A DNA stretch of 64,000 nucleotides from Pseudomonas delhiensis (GTDB lineage: Bacteria > Pseudomonadota > Gammaproteobacteria > Pseudomonadales > Pseudomonadaceae). Below, piece after piece: positions 34,868 to 43,397 of the stretch. Within the stretch, counting starts at the first letter, position 1, and each line of letters starts with the position of its first letter. The position numbers and the translations under genes were made by a program. Location: contig NZ_FZPC01000010.1 of the NCBI RefSeq assembly GCF_900187975.1, positions 62,001 through 126,000 on the forward strand, read 5' to 3'. The notes beneath the pieces were generated by a model. It was not told the origin of the DNA, did no database searches, and worked only from the letters and a program-made list of their open reading frames with translations.

Positions 34868-37231
34868 TCAGAACAACTCCATCTGCCGATCGATCAGCCG
34901 CCCGAAGTCATCCCCGACGAAGGGCAGGATGGCGTCGGCCACCGGTTGCAGCTGGCGTGTCAGGTAGTGCTCGTAGTCGATGGGGGCGCTGCGGTTTTCC
35001 AGGGGCTCGGGGCCGGCCACGGTGATCAGGTAGCTGATCCAGCCGCCGTGCTGGTACTGCCGCGGGCGGCCCTGGCTCTGGTTGTAGTCGTCGGCGGCGC
35101 GGGCCGCGCGGACGTGGGGCGGGACGTTGCGTTCGTAGTCGTCCAGGCGCCGGCGCAGGCGCTTGCGGTAGACCAGCAGGTCGTCCAGCTCGCCGGCCAG
35201 GGTGCGGCGCACGTAGTCGCGCACGTAGTCCTGGTAGGGCTGGCGGCGGAAGATGCGTTCGTACAGCTCCTGCTGGAAGCGCTGGGCCAGCGGCGACCAG
35301 TCGGTGCGCACCGTCTCCAGGCCCTTGAAGACCATCTCCTCGCTGCCGTCGGCGCGTCGCACAAGGCCCGCGTAGCGTTTCTTGCTGCCTTCCTCGGCGC
35401 CGCGCACGGTGGGCATCAGGAAGCGCTGGTAGTGGGTTTCGTACTGCAGCTCCAGGGCGCTTTCCAGGCCGTACTCCTCGTGCAGGTGTCGCTTCCACCA
35501 CTGGTTGACGTGCTGCACCAGGGCGCGGCCGATGCGCTCGGCGTCCGCCTCGGCGTGGGTGCCGCCGAGCCAGACGAAGGTGGAGTCGGTGTCGCCGTAG
35601 ATCACCTGCTGGCCCTCGGCCTCGATCAGCTCGCGGGTGCGGCGCATGATCTGGTGCCCGCGCAGGGTGATGGAGGAGGCCAGGCGCGGATCGAAGAAGC
35701 GGCAGCCGCTGGAGCCGAGCACGCCGTAGAAGGCGTTCATGATGATCTTCAGCGCCTGGGACAGCGGCTTGTTGCCCTCGCGCTTGGCCGCCTCGCGGCC
35801 CTGCCACACGCGCTCGACGATGGCCGGCAGGCAGTGCCGGGTGCGCGAGAAGCGGGCGCCGCGGAAGCCTTCCACCGAGTGCTCGTCGTCCGGCTGGCCC
35901 AGGCCTTCCACCAGGCCCACCGGGTCGATCAGGAAGCTGCGGATGATCGACGGGTACAGGCTCTTGTAGTCCAGCACCAGCACCGATTCGTAGAGGCCCG
36001 GCCGCGAGTCCATGACGAAGCCGCCGGGGCTGGCCTCCGGCGGCTTGCCGCCCAGGTTGGGGGCGACGAAGCCCAGGCGGTGCATGGGCGGCAGGTACAG
36101 GTGGGTGAAGGCCGCCACCGAGCCGCCGCTGCGGTCGGCGGGCAGGCCGGTGACGCTGGCGCGTTCGAGCAGGAAGTGCAGCAGCTCGGTCCTGGCGAAG
36201 ATGCGCGTGACCAGCTCGCAGTCCTTGAGGTTGTAGTGGGCCAGGGCCGGCTTGTCCTCGGCGAACTTGCGGTCGATCTCGGCCATGCGGTCGTAGGGGT
36301 TGTCGATCGCCTTGCCTTCGCCGAGCAGCGTCTGAGCCACGCTTTCCAGGCTGAAGGAGGGGAAGCTCCAGGTCGCCGAGCGCAGCGCCTCGATGCCGTC
36401 GATGATCAGCCGCCCGGCCGCCGCGGCGAAGTAGTGGTTGCTGCCGCTGCCGTGCTGGCGCCAGCCCATCTCGTCACCGCCGCGGCCCAGGCGCAGGGGG
36501 ATCTTCAGGCGCTGGGCGTGGTCGCGCAGCACGCGCAGGTCGAACTGCACCAGGTTCCAGCCGATGATGGCGTCGGGGTCGTGCTCGGCCAGCCACTGGT
36601 TGAGGCTTTCCAGCAGTTCGCCGCGGCTGTCGCGGTAGGCCAGGTCGAAGTCCAGCCAGCTGGCGTCGCCGTTGGCCGGGCCGAGCATGTACACCTGGCG
36701 CTGGCCGCAGCCCTCCAGGGCGATGGAGTAGAGGTTGCCGTGGATGTCGGTCTCGATGTCCAGGGACACCAGCTTCAGCTGCGGCCGGTAGTCCGGCGCC
36801 GGCTTGAGCACGGCCTCGCACAGTACGCCGTCGGCGTCGGGCTCGCCGTCGAAGGTCACCGGCGCGGTGATGAAGCGCTCCATCAGGTAGCGCTCCGGCG
36901 GGCGGATGTCGGCTTCCAGCAGCTCGATGCCGGCGCCGCGCAGGCGCTTGTCCAGGTCCATCAGCTGGCGGTGCTGGCGGCAGTACAGGCCAAGCACCGG
37001 GCGCTGCTCGAAGTCGCGCAGCTGCAGCGGGCGCAGCTCCACGCCGGCCTCGCCCTGCAACAGGCGCTGCGCCGCCTCGCGCTGGGCGGCGGGCAGGAAG
37101 GCCACCGAGGTCTGCAACGGCAGGCGCACCCGGCGCGGGCCGGCGTCGGTGGCCAGCCAGAACTCCACCTCGGTGCCGGCGGGCGTGTCGCGCCAGTGCC
37201 GGGTGAGGACGAAGCCGTGTTGTGCTGCCAC
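34868..37231 (-). CDS. polB: DNA polymerase II (family B)
   Basis: A 787-residue repair and translesion polymerase. The 3'-5' exonuclease has ExoI ([15 protein letters not shown]), ExoII ([14 protein letters not shown]) and ExoIII (HYNLKDCEL). The polymerase domain has [33 protein letters not shown] and [11 protein letters not shown], so all catalytic carboxylates are present. In E. coli polB is SOS-induced; I did not find a clear LexA box upstream. The gene stands alone, before a convergent-facing repeat. Confidence 0.97.
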   Translation of the reverse strand: MAAQHGFVLTRHWRDTPAGTEVEFWLATDAGPRRVRLPLQTSVAFLPAAQREAAQRLLQGEAGVELRPLQLRDFEQRPVLGLYCRQHRQLMDLDKRLRGAGIELLEADIRPPERYLMERFITAPVTFDGEPDADGVLCEAVLKPAPDYRPQLKLVSLDIETDIHGNLYSIALEGCGQRQVYMLGPANGDASWLDFDLAYRDSRGELLESLNQWLAEHDPDAIIGWNLVQFDLRVLRDHAQRLKIPLRLGRGGDEMGWRQHGSGSNHYFAAAAGRLIIDGIEALRSATWSFPSFSLESVAQTLLGEGKAIDNPYDRMAEIDRKFAEDKPALAHYNLKDCELVTRIFARTELLHFLLERASVTGLPADRSGGSVAAFTHLYLPPMHRLGFVAPNLGGKPPEASPGGFVMDSRPGLYESVLVLDYKSLYPSIIRSFLIDPVGLVEGLGQPDDEHSVEGFRGARFSRTRHCLPAIVERVWQGREAAKREGNKPLSQALKIIMNAFYGVLGSSGCRFFDPRLASSITLRGHQIMRRTRELIEAEGQQVIYGDTDSTFVWLGGTHAEADAERIGRALVQHVNQWWKRHLHEEYGLESALELQYETHYQRFLMPTVRGAEEGSKKRYAGLVRRADGSEEMVFKGLETVRTDWSPLAQRFQQELYERIFRRQPYQDYVRDYVRRTLAGELDDLLVYRKRLRRRLDDYERNVPPHVRAARAADDYNQSQGRPRQYQHGGWISYLITVAGPEPLENRSAPIDYEHYLTRQLQPVADAILPFVGDDFGRLIDRQMELF

Positions 37232-37291
37232 CGGGAACCCCTGGGAAGAATCTTTCAGGCGTTCATTCTACAGGTCCGGACCAAACACCGT

Positions 37292-37366
37292 CGTAGGATG
37301 GGTTGAGCGAAGCGATACCCATCGCCATGGCCGCATGGGTTTCGCCTGGGCCCAACCCATCCTGCG
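37292..37366. repeat. GTAGGATGGGTTGAGC palindromic element
   Basis: Arms AGGATGGGTT (37295-37304) and AACCCATCCT (37354-37363) enclose an inner imperfect palindrome around CCATGG. The core and one end recur at 26271-26320 in reverse orientation. It fills the polB-methyltransferase gap; no gene is seen there. Confidence 0.75.
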
Positions 37367-37444
37367 AAGAGCCGCCCGGCGATTCTCTTTTGCGCCGATC
37401 CTGTCCAGAATGGCGCCCCCTTTCGCCGCTTCCGCCCCGCCGCC

Positions 37445-38386
37445 ATGAACGCCCAAGCCCTCGATGTCCTCCTGCAACACCTGCTGGCCGCGCTGGAAGC
37501 GCCGCCCGCGGAGGTCCGCCGCCTGTTCCACGGCCGCGGCCGGCGCTGGCCGGGGCTGGAGCACCTGACCGCCGACTGGCTGCAGGGCGTGCTGCTGGTG
37601 TCGCTGTTCCGCGAGCCGGAAGCCGCCGAGCTGGCGGCGCTGGAGCGCCTGCTGCTGAGCCTCGGCGAGTCGCCGCAATGGCGCGCCAGCGGCGCCGAGG
37701 CGTTGCTGCTGCAGCACCGCTACCGTCCGGACAGCGCCATGCAGGCCCTGCTCGGCGAGGTGCCGGAGGAACGCGTGGTCAGCGAGAACGGCCTGCGCTA
37801 CCTGCTGGACCTGGGGCGCAAGCAGAACAACGGGCTGTTCCTCGACATGCGCCTGGGCCGCCAGTGGGTGCAGGCCCGGGCCGCCGGGCAACGGGTGCTC
37901 AACCTGTTCGCCTACACCTGCGGCTTCTCGGTGGCGGCCATCGCCGGCGGCGCAGAGCACGTGGTCAACCTGGACATGGCGCGCGCCGCGCTCAGCCGCG
38001 GGCGCGACAACCACCGGCTGAACGGCCACGACCTGTCGCGGGTGGAGTTCCTCGGCCACGAGCTGTTCAAGTCCTGGGGCAAGGTGAAGAAGAGCGGCCC
38101 CTACGGCCTGGTGATCATCGACCCGCCGTCGTTCCAGAAGGGCAGCTTCGCCCTCGGCAAGGACTACCCGCGCATCCTGCGCCGCCTGCCCGAGCTGCTG
38201 GCTCCCGGCGGCCGGGTGCTGGCCTGCGTCAACGATCCGTCCGTGACCCCGGCCTTCCTCATCGAGGGCATGGCGGCCGAGGCGCCGGAACTGGCCTTCG
38301 TCGAGCGCCTGGACAACCCGCCGGAGTTCGCCGACGTCGATGCGGACGCGGCGCTCAAGGCGCTGGTGTTCGCCCGTGCGGGCTGA
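37445..38386 (+). CDS. Class I SAM-dependent methyltransferase (COG1092-like)
   Basis: A 313-residue methyltransferase. The SAM fold starts with VLNLFAYTCGFSVAAIAGGA (about residue 150) and has LVIIDPPSFQKGSFALGKDY, a motif IV with PP-F used in N- or C-methylation of RNA bases (RlmI/RlmK type). It lacks the N-terminal PUA domain of RlmI, and the first 130 residues are a helical region of unknown role. The substrate is likely rRNA, by analogy only. Confidence 0.83.
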   Translation: MNAQALDVLLQHLLAALEAPPAEVRRLFHGRGRRWPGLEHLTADWLQGVLLVSLFREPEAAELAALERLLLSLGESPQWRASGAEALLLQHRYRPDSAMQALLGEVPEERVVSENGLRYLLDLGRKQNNGLFLDMRLGRQWVQARAAGQRVLNLFAYTCGFSVAAIAGGAEHVVNLDMARAALSRGRDNHRLNGHDLSRVEFLGHELFKSWGKVKKSGPYGLVIIDPPSFQKGSFALGKDYPRILRRLPELLAPGGRVLACVNDPSVTPAFLIEGMAAEAPELAFVERLDNPPEFADVDADAALKALVFARAG

Positions 38387-38487
38387 GCCCCGCCCCCGGG
38401 CAACACCTGGCACACAATCTGCTCCGCATCGGCCATGGCACGGAAAACGCCGGTTTTCCGTCACCCCCTGGCCACGGAGCGAATCCC

Positions 38488-39231
38488 ATGCGCTTTTCCT
38501 GCAACGGTTGCGGCAAATGCTGCCATGACCACCACGTACCCCTGACCCTCGACGAATCCCGCGACTGGGTGGCCGACGGCGGCAGCCTGATCGTCCTGCT
38601 GGAGGCGGTGCTGGACGATGGCGCCAGCCTGCCGGAGGAGCAGCGCGAGCACGTGCTGCGGCGCTCCCTGCCGGTGCGCTGCGGCAGTGCCCGGGCGCAC
38701 CTGGCGATCACCTTCGCTGCCTTCAACCAGGGCGCCTGCCGCCACCTGGGCAGCGACATGCGCTGCGGCATCTACGAGCGGCGGCCGCTGGTGTGCCGCA
38801 TCTACCCCATGGAGATCAACCCGCACATCCCCCTGCGCGCGGAGGCCAAGGACTGCCCGCCGCAGGTCTGGGAAGAGGGTCCCGAGCTGATCGTCGGCGG
38901 CCGCCTGGTGGACACCGGGCTGGCGGCGCTGATCGAGCGCTCGCGCCAGGCCGACCGCGAGGAGATCGCCGCCAAGGCGGCCATCTGCGAACGCCTGGGC
39001 ATCAGCGTCTCGGCGCTCAAGGGCGACGGCTTCACCGCCTACCTGCCGCAGCGCAAGGCCTTCCTCGCGGCCCTGGACGCGGTGCGCGCGCAGGCGCCGG
39101 CCAGCTCCGCGGCGGACTGGCAGCTGCACGTCTCCAGCGACGACCTGGCCCGCCAACTGGCGGAAACCGGGGCGATGATCGCCGCGCTGCTGGCCGATGA
39201 TTGCGCCTTCATTCCCCTGCGCGCGGCCTGA
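38488..39231 (+). CDS. YkgJ-family cysteine-cluster protein
   Basis: A 247-residue protein whose N-terminal half has the YkgJ-type zinc or iron-sulfur cysteines: FSCNGCGKCCHDHHVPLT at the start, then CRHLGSDMRCGIYERRPLVC with two more. The usual CxxC...C...C set of about eight cysteines can be counted. The C-terminal half is helical without a known domain. Family function is unsettled; some members lie in redox or RNA contexts. 101 bases downstream of the methyltransferase on the same strand. Confidence 0.82.
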   Translation: MRFSCNGCGKCCHDHHVPLTLDESRDWVADGGSLIVLLEAVLDDGASLPEEQREHVLRRSLPVRCGSARAHLAITFAAFNQGACRHLGSDMRCGIYERRPLVCRIYPMEINPHIPLRAEAKDCPPQVWEEGPELIVGGRLVDTGLAALIERSRQADREEIAAKAAICERLGISVSALKGDGFTAYLPQRKAFLAALDAVRAQAPASSAADWQLHVSSDDLARQLAETGAMIAALLADDCAFIPLRAA

Positions 39232-39271
39232 TGGGGGAGGGGCTGGCCGGGTACTAGTTGCTTCGGAATAA

Positions 39272-39301
39272 TGACGCCGAAAATTCGCCGTTACGGATAA
39301 T
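39272..39301 (+). promoter_or_regulatory. Candidate wsp operon promoter
   Basis: TGACGC (39272-39277) and GATAAT (39296-39301) lie 18 bases apart in an AT-rich stretch that is the only one upstream of wspA. The distance to the wspA start is about 100 bases. Weak -35; inferred. Confidence 0.3.
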
Positions 39302-39403
39302 ATATGCGGCATTTTCCGCTAGAACTGAAGAGAAGGCTGACTCCTATCAGTCTTCATCTGAAGGTTTGCCTGTCAGATAGCCGGCCACCACCAGGGGACT
39401 ACT

Positions 39404-41023
39404 GTGAAGAATTGGACGCTCCGCCGACGTATCCTGGCCAGCTTCGCGGTCGTGATCGCGATCATGTTGCTGATGGTGGTGGTTTCCTACATCACCCTGC
39501 TCGCCGTCGAGCGCGATTCGCGCCGCGTCAGCTCCGACGCCATGCCGGGCACCTATGCCCTGACCACGGTGCGCACCTCCTGGACCGACACCATGCTGCG
39601 CACCCAGGCGCTGGTCGGCCTGGGCGACGGCAAGCCGCTGGATGCCGCCGGCCGCCAGGGCTTCCGCGAGCTGCACGAGACCCTGCTGCAACGCATCGCC
39701 GCCTATGAATCCACCGTGCACGAGTCGTCCGACCGTGAGCTGCTGAACCGCTACAAACAGCAGGCGGTGGACTTCCAGGGGCAGCTGGAGCAACTGCTGG
39801 ACCTCTACGACAAGGACCACGAGGCCGCCCGCCACGCCCTGCTGAATGAACTGCTGCCGGCCTGGGAGAAGGGCCGGCAGACGCTCAACGAGCTGATCTC
39901 GCTGAACAAGCAGATCGCCGATTCCGCCGCCATCGGCATCGTCCACCAGGTCGAGGTGGCCGAGATCACCATGCTGGTCTCGCTGCTGCTGGCGATCTTC
40001 GCCGCCGGCGTCCTCGGCCTGCTGCTGATGCGCGCCATCACCGGCCCGGTGGAGCAGGTGGTGAAGACCCTCCAGACCATGAGCGGCGGCGACCTCACCG
40101 CGCGCCTGGCGCTGGCGCGCAACGACGAGTTCGGGGTGATCGAGAGCGGCTTCAACGGCATGGCCGAGGAACTCAAGGCCCTGGTGGCGCAGGCGCAGCG
40201 CTCGGCCATCCAGGTCACCACCTCGGTCACCGAGATCGCCGCCACCTCCAAGCAGCAGCAGGCCACCGCCACCGAGACCGCGGCCACCACCACCGAGATC
40301 GGCGCCACCTCGCGGGAGATCGCCGCCACCTCGCGGGACCTGGTGCGCACCATGACCGAGGTGTCCAGCGCCGCCGAGCAGACCTCCACCCTGGCCGGCT
40401 CCGGCCAGCTGGGCCTGGCCCGCATGGAAGAGACCATGCACCAGGTGATGGGCGCCGCCGAGCTGGTCAACGCCAAGCTTGCAATCCTCAACGAGCGCGC
40501 CGGCAACATCAACCAGGTGGTCACCACCATCGTCAAGGTCGCCGACCAGACCAACCTGCTGTCGCTCAACGCCGCCATCGAGGCGGAGAAGGCCGGCGAG
40601 TACGGCCGCGGCTTCGCCGTGGTGGCCACCGAGGTGCGCCGCCTGGCCGACCAGACCGCGGTGGCCACCTACGACATCGAGCAGATGGTCCGCGAGATCC
40701 AGTCGGCGGTGTCCGCCGGGGTGATGGGCATGGACAAGTTCTCCGAGGAGGTGCGCCGCGGCATCGCCGAGGTCGGCCAGGTCGGCGAGCAGCTGTCGCA
40801 GATCATCCACCAGGTGCAGGCCCTGGCGCCGCGGGTGCAGATGGTCAACGAAGGCATGCAGGCGCAGGCCACCGGCGCCGAGCAGATCAACCAGGCCCTG
40901 GTGCAGCTGGGCGAGGCCACCGGGCAGACCGTGGAGTCGCTGCGCCAGGCCGGTTTCGCCATCGACGAGCTGAACCTTGTGGCCAATGGACTGCGCAATG
41001 GCGTCTCCCGCTTCAAGGTCTGA
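39404..41023 (+). CDS. wspA: Wsp chemoreceptor WspA
   Basis: A 539-residue methyl-accepting receptor that senses growth on surfaces and signals through WspE. GTG start, N-terminal helix ([20 protein letters not shown], residues about 7-26), periplasmic four-helix region (about 32-185), second helix (about 188-210), HAMP, then the signalling domain with the hairpin tip [20 protein letters not shown]. It is the first gene of the wsp operon, which ends with wspR. In P. aeruginosa the receptor forms lateral clusters rather than polar ones. The 26-base overlap with wspB suggests coupling. Confidence 0.95.
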   Translation: MKNWTLRRRILASFAVVIAIMLLMVVVSYITLLAVERDSRRVSSDAMPGTYALTTVRTSWTDTMLRTQALVGLGDGKPLDAAGRQGFRELHETLLQRIAAYESTVHESSDRELLNRYKQQAVDFQGQLEQLLDLYDKDHEAARHALLNELLPAWEKGRQTLNELISLNKQIADSAAIGIVHQVEVAEITMLVSLLLAIFAAGVLGLLLMRAITGPVEQVVKTLQTMSGGDLTARLALARNDEFGVIESGFNGMAEELKALVAQAQRSAIQVTTSVTEIAATSKQQQATATETAATTTEIGATSREIAATSRDLVRTMTEVSSAAEQTSTLAGSGQLGLARMEETMHQVMGAAELVNAKLAILNERAGNINQVVTTIVKVADQTNLLSLNAAIEAEKAGEYGRGFAVVATEVRRLADQTAVATYDIEQMVREIQSAVSAGVMGMDKFSEEVRRGIAEVGQVGEQLSQIIHQVQALAPRVQMVNEGMQAQATGAEQINQALVQLGEATGQTVESLRQAGFAIDELNLVANGLRNGVSRFKV

Positions 41024-41498
41024 GGCCGGCGGGCGGCTCTACCTGCAGTTCCGCCTGGGCGCCGACCGCTATGCGCTGGACGTGCGCGAGATCGTCGAGA
41101 TCCTGCCGCTGCAGCGCTTCAAGCAGGTGCCCGAGGCGCCGGCCTGGGTGGCCGGGCTGTTCGTCCACCGCGGCGAGCTGCTGCCGGTGCTCGACCTCAG
41201 CCAGATCGCCTGCGGCCGCCCGGCGCCGCGGCACACCAGCACGCGCCTGGTGCTGGTCGACTACCGTTTCGCCGGCAGCGGCCCGCAGCGGCGCCTGGGG
41301 CTGATCCTGGAGCAGGCCAGCCAGACCCTGCGCCGCGACCCGGCGGCCTTCCGCGACTACGGCCTGGCGCGCGGCGAGGCCCGCTACCTGGGGCCGGTGC
41401 TGGAAGACGCCGAGGGCCTGCTGCAACGCGTGCAGGTGGACGAACTGCTGCCCGAGCACGTGCGCGAGCGGCTCCTGGCCGAAGGTGAGCGGCCATGA
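40998..41498 (+). CDS. wspB: CheW-like adaptor WspB
   Basis: A 166-residue CheW-type protein linking WspA to the kinase WspE. The CheW fold is seen from [20 protein letters not shown] through [18 protein letters not shown] and closing [15 protein letters not shown] at 40998 lies inside wspA; an ATG four codons upstream (40986) is a possible start. It ends with an ATGA overlap to wspC. Confidence 0.93.
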   Translation: MASPASRSEAGGRLYLQFRLGADRYALDVREIVEILPLQRFKQVPEAPAWVAGLFVHRGELLPVLDLSQIACGRPAPRHTSTRLVLVDYRFAGSGPQRRLGLILEQASQTLRRDPAAFRDYGLARGEARYLGPVLEDAEGLLQRVQVDELLPEHVRERLLAEGERP

Positions 41499-42736
41499 GC
41501 GACGCCCGTTTCAGCCAGTTGCTCAAGGCACGCATCGGCCTGGACGCGGAGTCGGTGGGCGATGCGGCCATCGCCCGCGCCGTGCGCCAGTGCGCCAACC
41601 GCACCAGCGGCGGCGACCTGGAGGCCTACTGGCAGCGACTGCAGGGCTCCGCCGAGGAGCAGCAGGCGCTGATCGAGGCGGTGATAGTCCCGGAGACCTG
41701 GTTCTTCCGCTACCCCGAATCCTTCGCCGCCCTCGGCCGCCTGGCCCTGCGCCGGCAGCTGGAACTGGCCGGCGCGCGGCCGCTGCGCCTGCTCAGCCTG
41801 CCCTGTTCCACCGGCGAGGAACCGTACTCCATCGCCATGGCCCTGCTCGACGCCGGGCTGCCGGAGGCGGCCTTCCAGATCGACGCCCTGGACGTCAGCC
41901 CGGCCTCGCTGGAGCGCGCGGCCCATGGCGTGTACGGGCGCAATTCGTTCCGCGGCAGCGAACTGGGCTTCCGCGACCGCTACTTCCATGCCGAGGGCCC
42001 CGACTACCGGCTCGACGAACGGGTGCGCCGCCGCGTGCGCCTGCGCCGCGGCAACCTGCTGGCGCCCGGCCTGCTGGCCGAGGAGTCGCCCTACGACTTC
42101 CTGTTCTGCCGCAACCTGCTGATCTATTTCGACCGCGACACCCAGGAGCGCGCCGTGCAGGTGCTGCTGCGCCTGGTGCGCGAGGATGGCGCGCTGTTCA
42201 TCGGCCCGGCCGAGGCCAGCCTGATGTCGCGCACGGGGCTGCGCGCGCTGGGCGTGCCGCAGTCCTTCGCCTTCCTGCGCGTGGCGGCGCAGCCCGAGGT
42301 GCCGGCGGCCAGGCCGTGCCCCACCCTGCAAACCACGCCGCCGCCCGCCGTGGCGCCGCGCCCGATGCCGCGCCGCGCGCCTTCGCCGCCACCCGCCAGG
42401 CCGGCGGTAGTGCCGCCGAGCGGCGCCGAACAGGGCCTGGCGGAAATCGCCCAACTGGCCAACCAGGGCCAGGCGGCCCAGGCCCGCGCCGCCTGCGAGG
42501 CCTACCTCGCCCAGCACGGCCCGGCGGCCCAGGCCTATTACTGGCTGGGCCTGCTGGCCGATGCCGAGGGCCGCGGCGAACAGGCCCAGGGCTACTACCG
42601 CAAGGCGTTGTACCTGCAGCCCGACCACCAGGAAAGCCTGCTGCACCTGGCCGCCCTGCTGGCCGCCCGCGGCGACCAGGAAGGCGCGCGGCGCCTGCAG
42701 GAGCGCGCCGCGCGAGGAGTGAAGCGCGATGCCTGA
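41495..42736 (+). CDS. wspC: Chemoreceptor methyltransferase WspC with TPR tail
   Basis: A 413-residue CheR-type methyltransferase that methylates WspA. SAM motif LRLLSLPCSTGEEPYSIAMA (about residue 90) and FLFCRNLLIYFDRDTQ (about 200). A Pro-rich linker (about 268-305) joins it to a C-terminal TPR segment (about 315-405, QGYYRKALYLQPDHQESLLH) that binds partner proteins. It overlaps wspB by 4 and wspD by 8 bases, so the operon is tightly translated together. Confidence 0.94.
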   Translation: MSDARFSQLLKARIGLDAESVGDAAIARAVRQCANRTSGGDLEAYWQRLQGSAEEQQALIEAVIVPETWFFRYPESFAALGRLALRRQLELAGARPLRLLSLPCSTGEEPYSIAMALLDAGLPEAAFQIDALDVSPASLERAAHGVYGRNSFRGSELGFRDRYFHAEGPDYRLDERVRRRVRLRRGNLLAPGLLAEESPYDFLFCRNLLIYFDRDTQERAVQVLLRLVREDGALFIGPAEASLMSRTGLRALGVPQSFAFLRVAAQPEVPAARPCPTLQTTPPPAVAPRPMPRRAPSPPPARPAVVPPSGAEQGLAEIAQLANQGQAAQARAACEAYLAQHGPAAQAYYWLGLLADAEGRGEQAQGYYRKALYLQPDHQESLLHLAALLAARGDQEGARRLQERAARGVKRDA

Positions 42737-43397
42737 GCAGCGCTACCACCTGCACCCCGAGGCGGCCGGCCAGGCCGTGGACGACTGCTGGAATCGCATC
42801 GGCATCCGCGGCGACAAATCCTGCCCGCAGCTGGCCGAGCACATCCACTGCCGCAACTGCCCGGTCCACGCCAGCGCCGCCGTGCGCCTGCTGGACCGCT
42901 ACGCCCTGGGCTCGGAGAGCGAGCATGTCGCCAGCGTCGGCGAGGAGGCGCCGCCGGGAGATGCCTACCTGCTGTTCCGCATCGGCGAGGAATGGCTGGC
43001 CCTGCGCACCCTGGCGCTGACGGAGGTGGCGCCGAACTGCCCGGTGCATTCGCTGCCGCACCAGCGCTCGCCGGTCTTGCTGGGCGTGGCCAACGTCCAT
43101 GGCACCCTCGTCGCCTGCCTGTCGCTGGCCGAACTGCTCGGCCTGGCCCCCTCCGCCCCGCGCGAGGACGAGGGGCGCCACCGGCCGCGCATGCTGGTGC
43201 TGGCCACCGACAGCGGGCCGGTGCTGACGCCGGTGGACGAGGTGGACGGCATCCACCCGCTGGCGCCGGGCCAGGCGCGCGCCGCCGCGGCGGCCGGCAG
43301 CCGTTTCACCCATGACGTGCTGAAGTGGCGCGAGCGCAGCGTGCGCCTGCTCGACCACCAGGCCCTGCTGGCCGCCGCCGCCCGGAGCCTGGCATGA
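42729..43397 (+). CDS. wspD: CheW-like adaptor WspD
   Basis: A 222-residue CheW-like protein with an N-terminal extension (about 60 residues) holding four cysteines in a CxxC-like cluster (KSCPQLAEHIHCRNCPVHAS), not found in WspB. The CheW domain follows (about 75-220, YLLFRIGEEWLALRTLALTE, GVANVHGTLVACLSLAELLG). The Cys cluster may bind metal or act in redox sensing; this is seen in the sequence but unproven. ATGA overlap with wspE. Confidence 0.92.
   Translation: MPEQRYHLHPEAAGQAVDDCWNRIGIRGDKSCPQLAEHIHCRNCPVHASAAVRLLDRYALGSESEHVASVGEEAPPGDAYLLFRIGEEWLALRTLALTEVAPNCPVHSLPHQRSPVLLGVANVHGTLVACLSLAELLGLAPSAPREDEGRHRPRMLVLATDSGPVLTPVDEVDGIHPLAPGQARAAAAAGSRFTHDVLKWRERSVRLLDHQALLAAAARSLA

Noticed and set aside
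34700-37306. 868-residue plus-strand frame opposite polB
   Set aside because: Antisense shadow of a certain family B polymerase gene.
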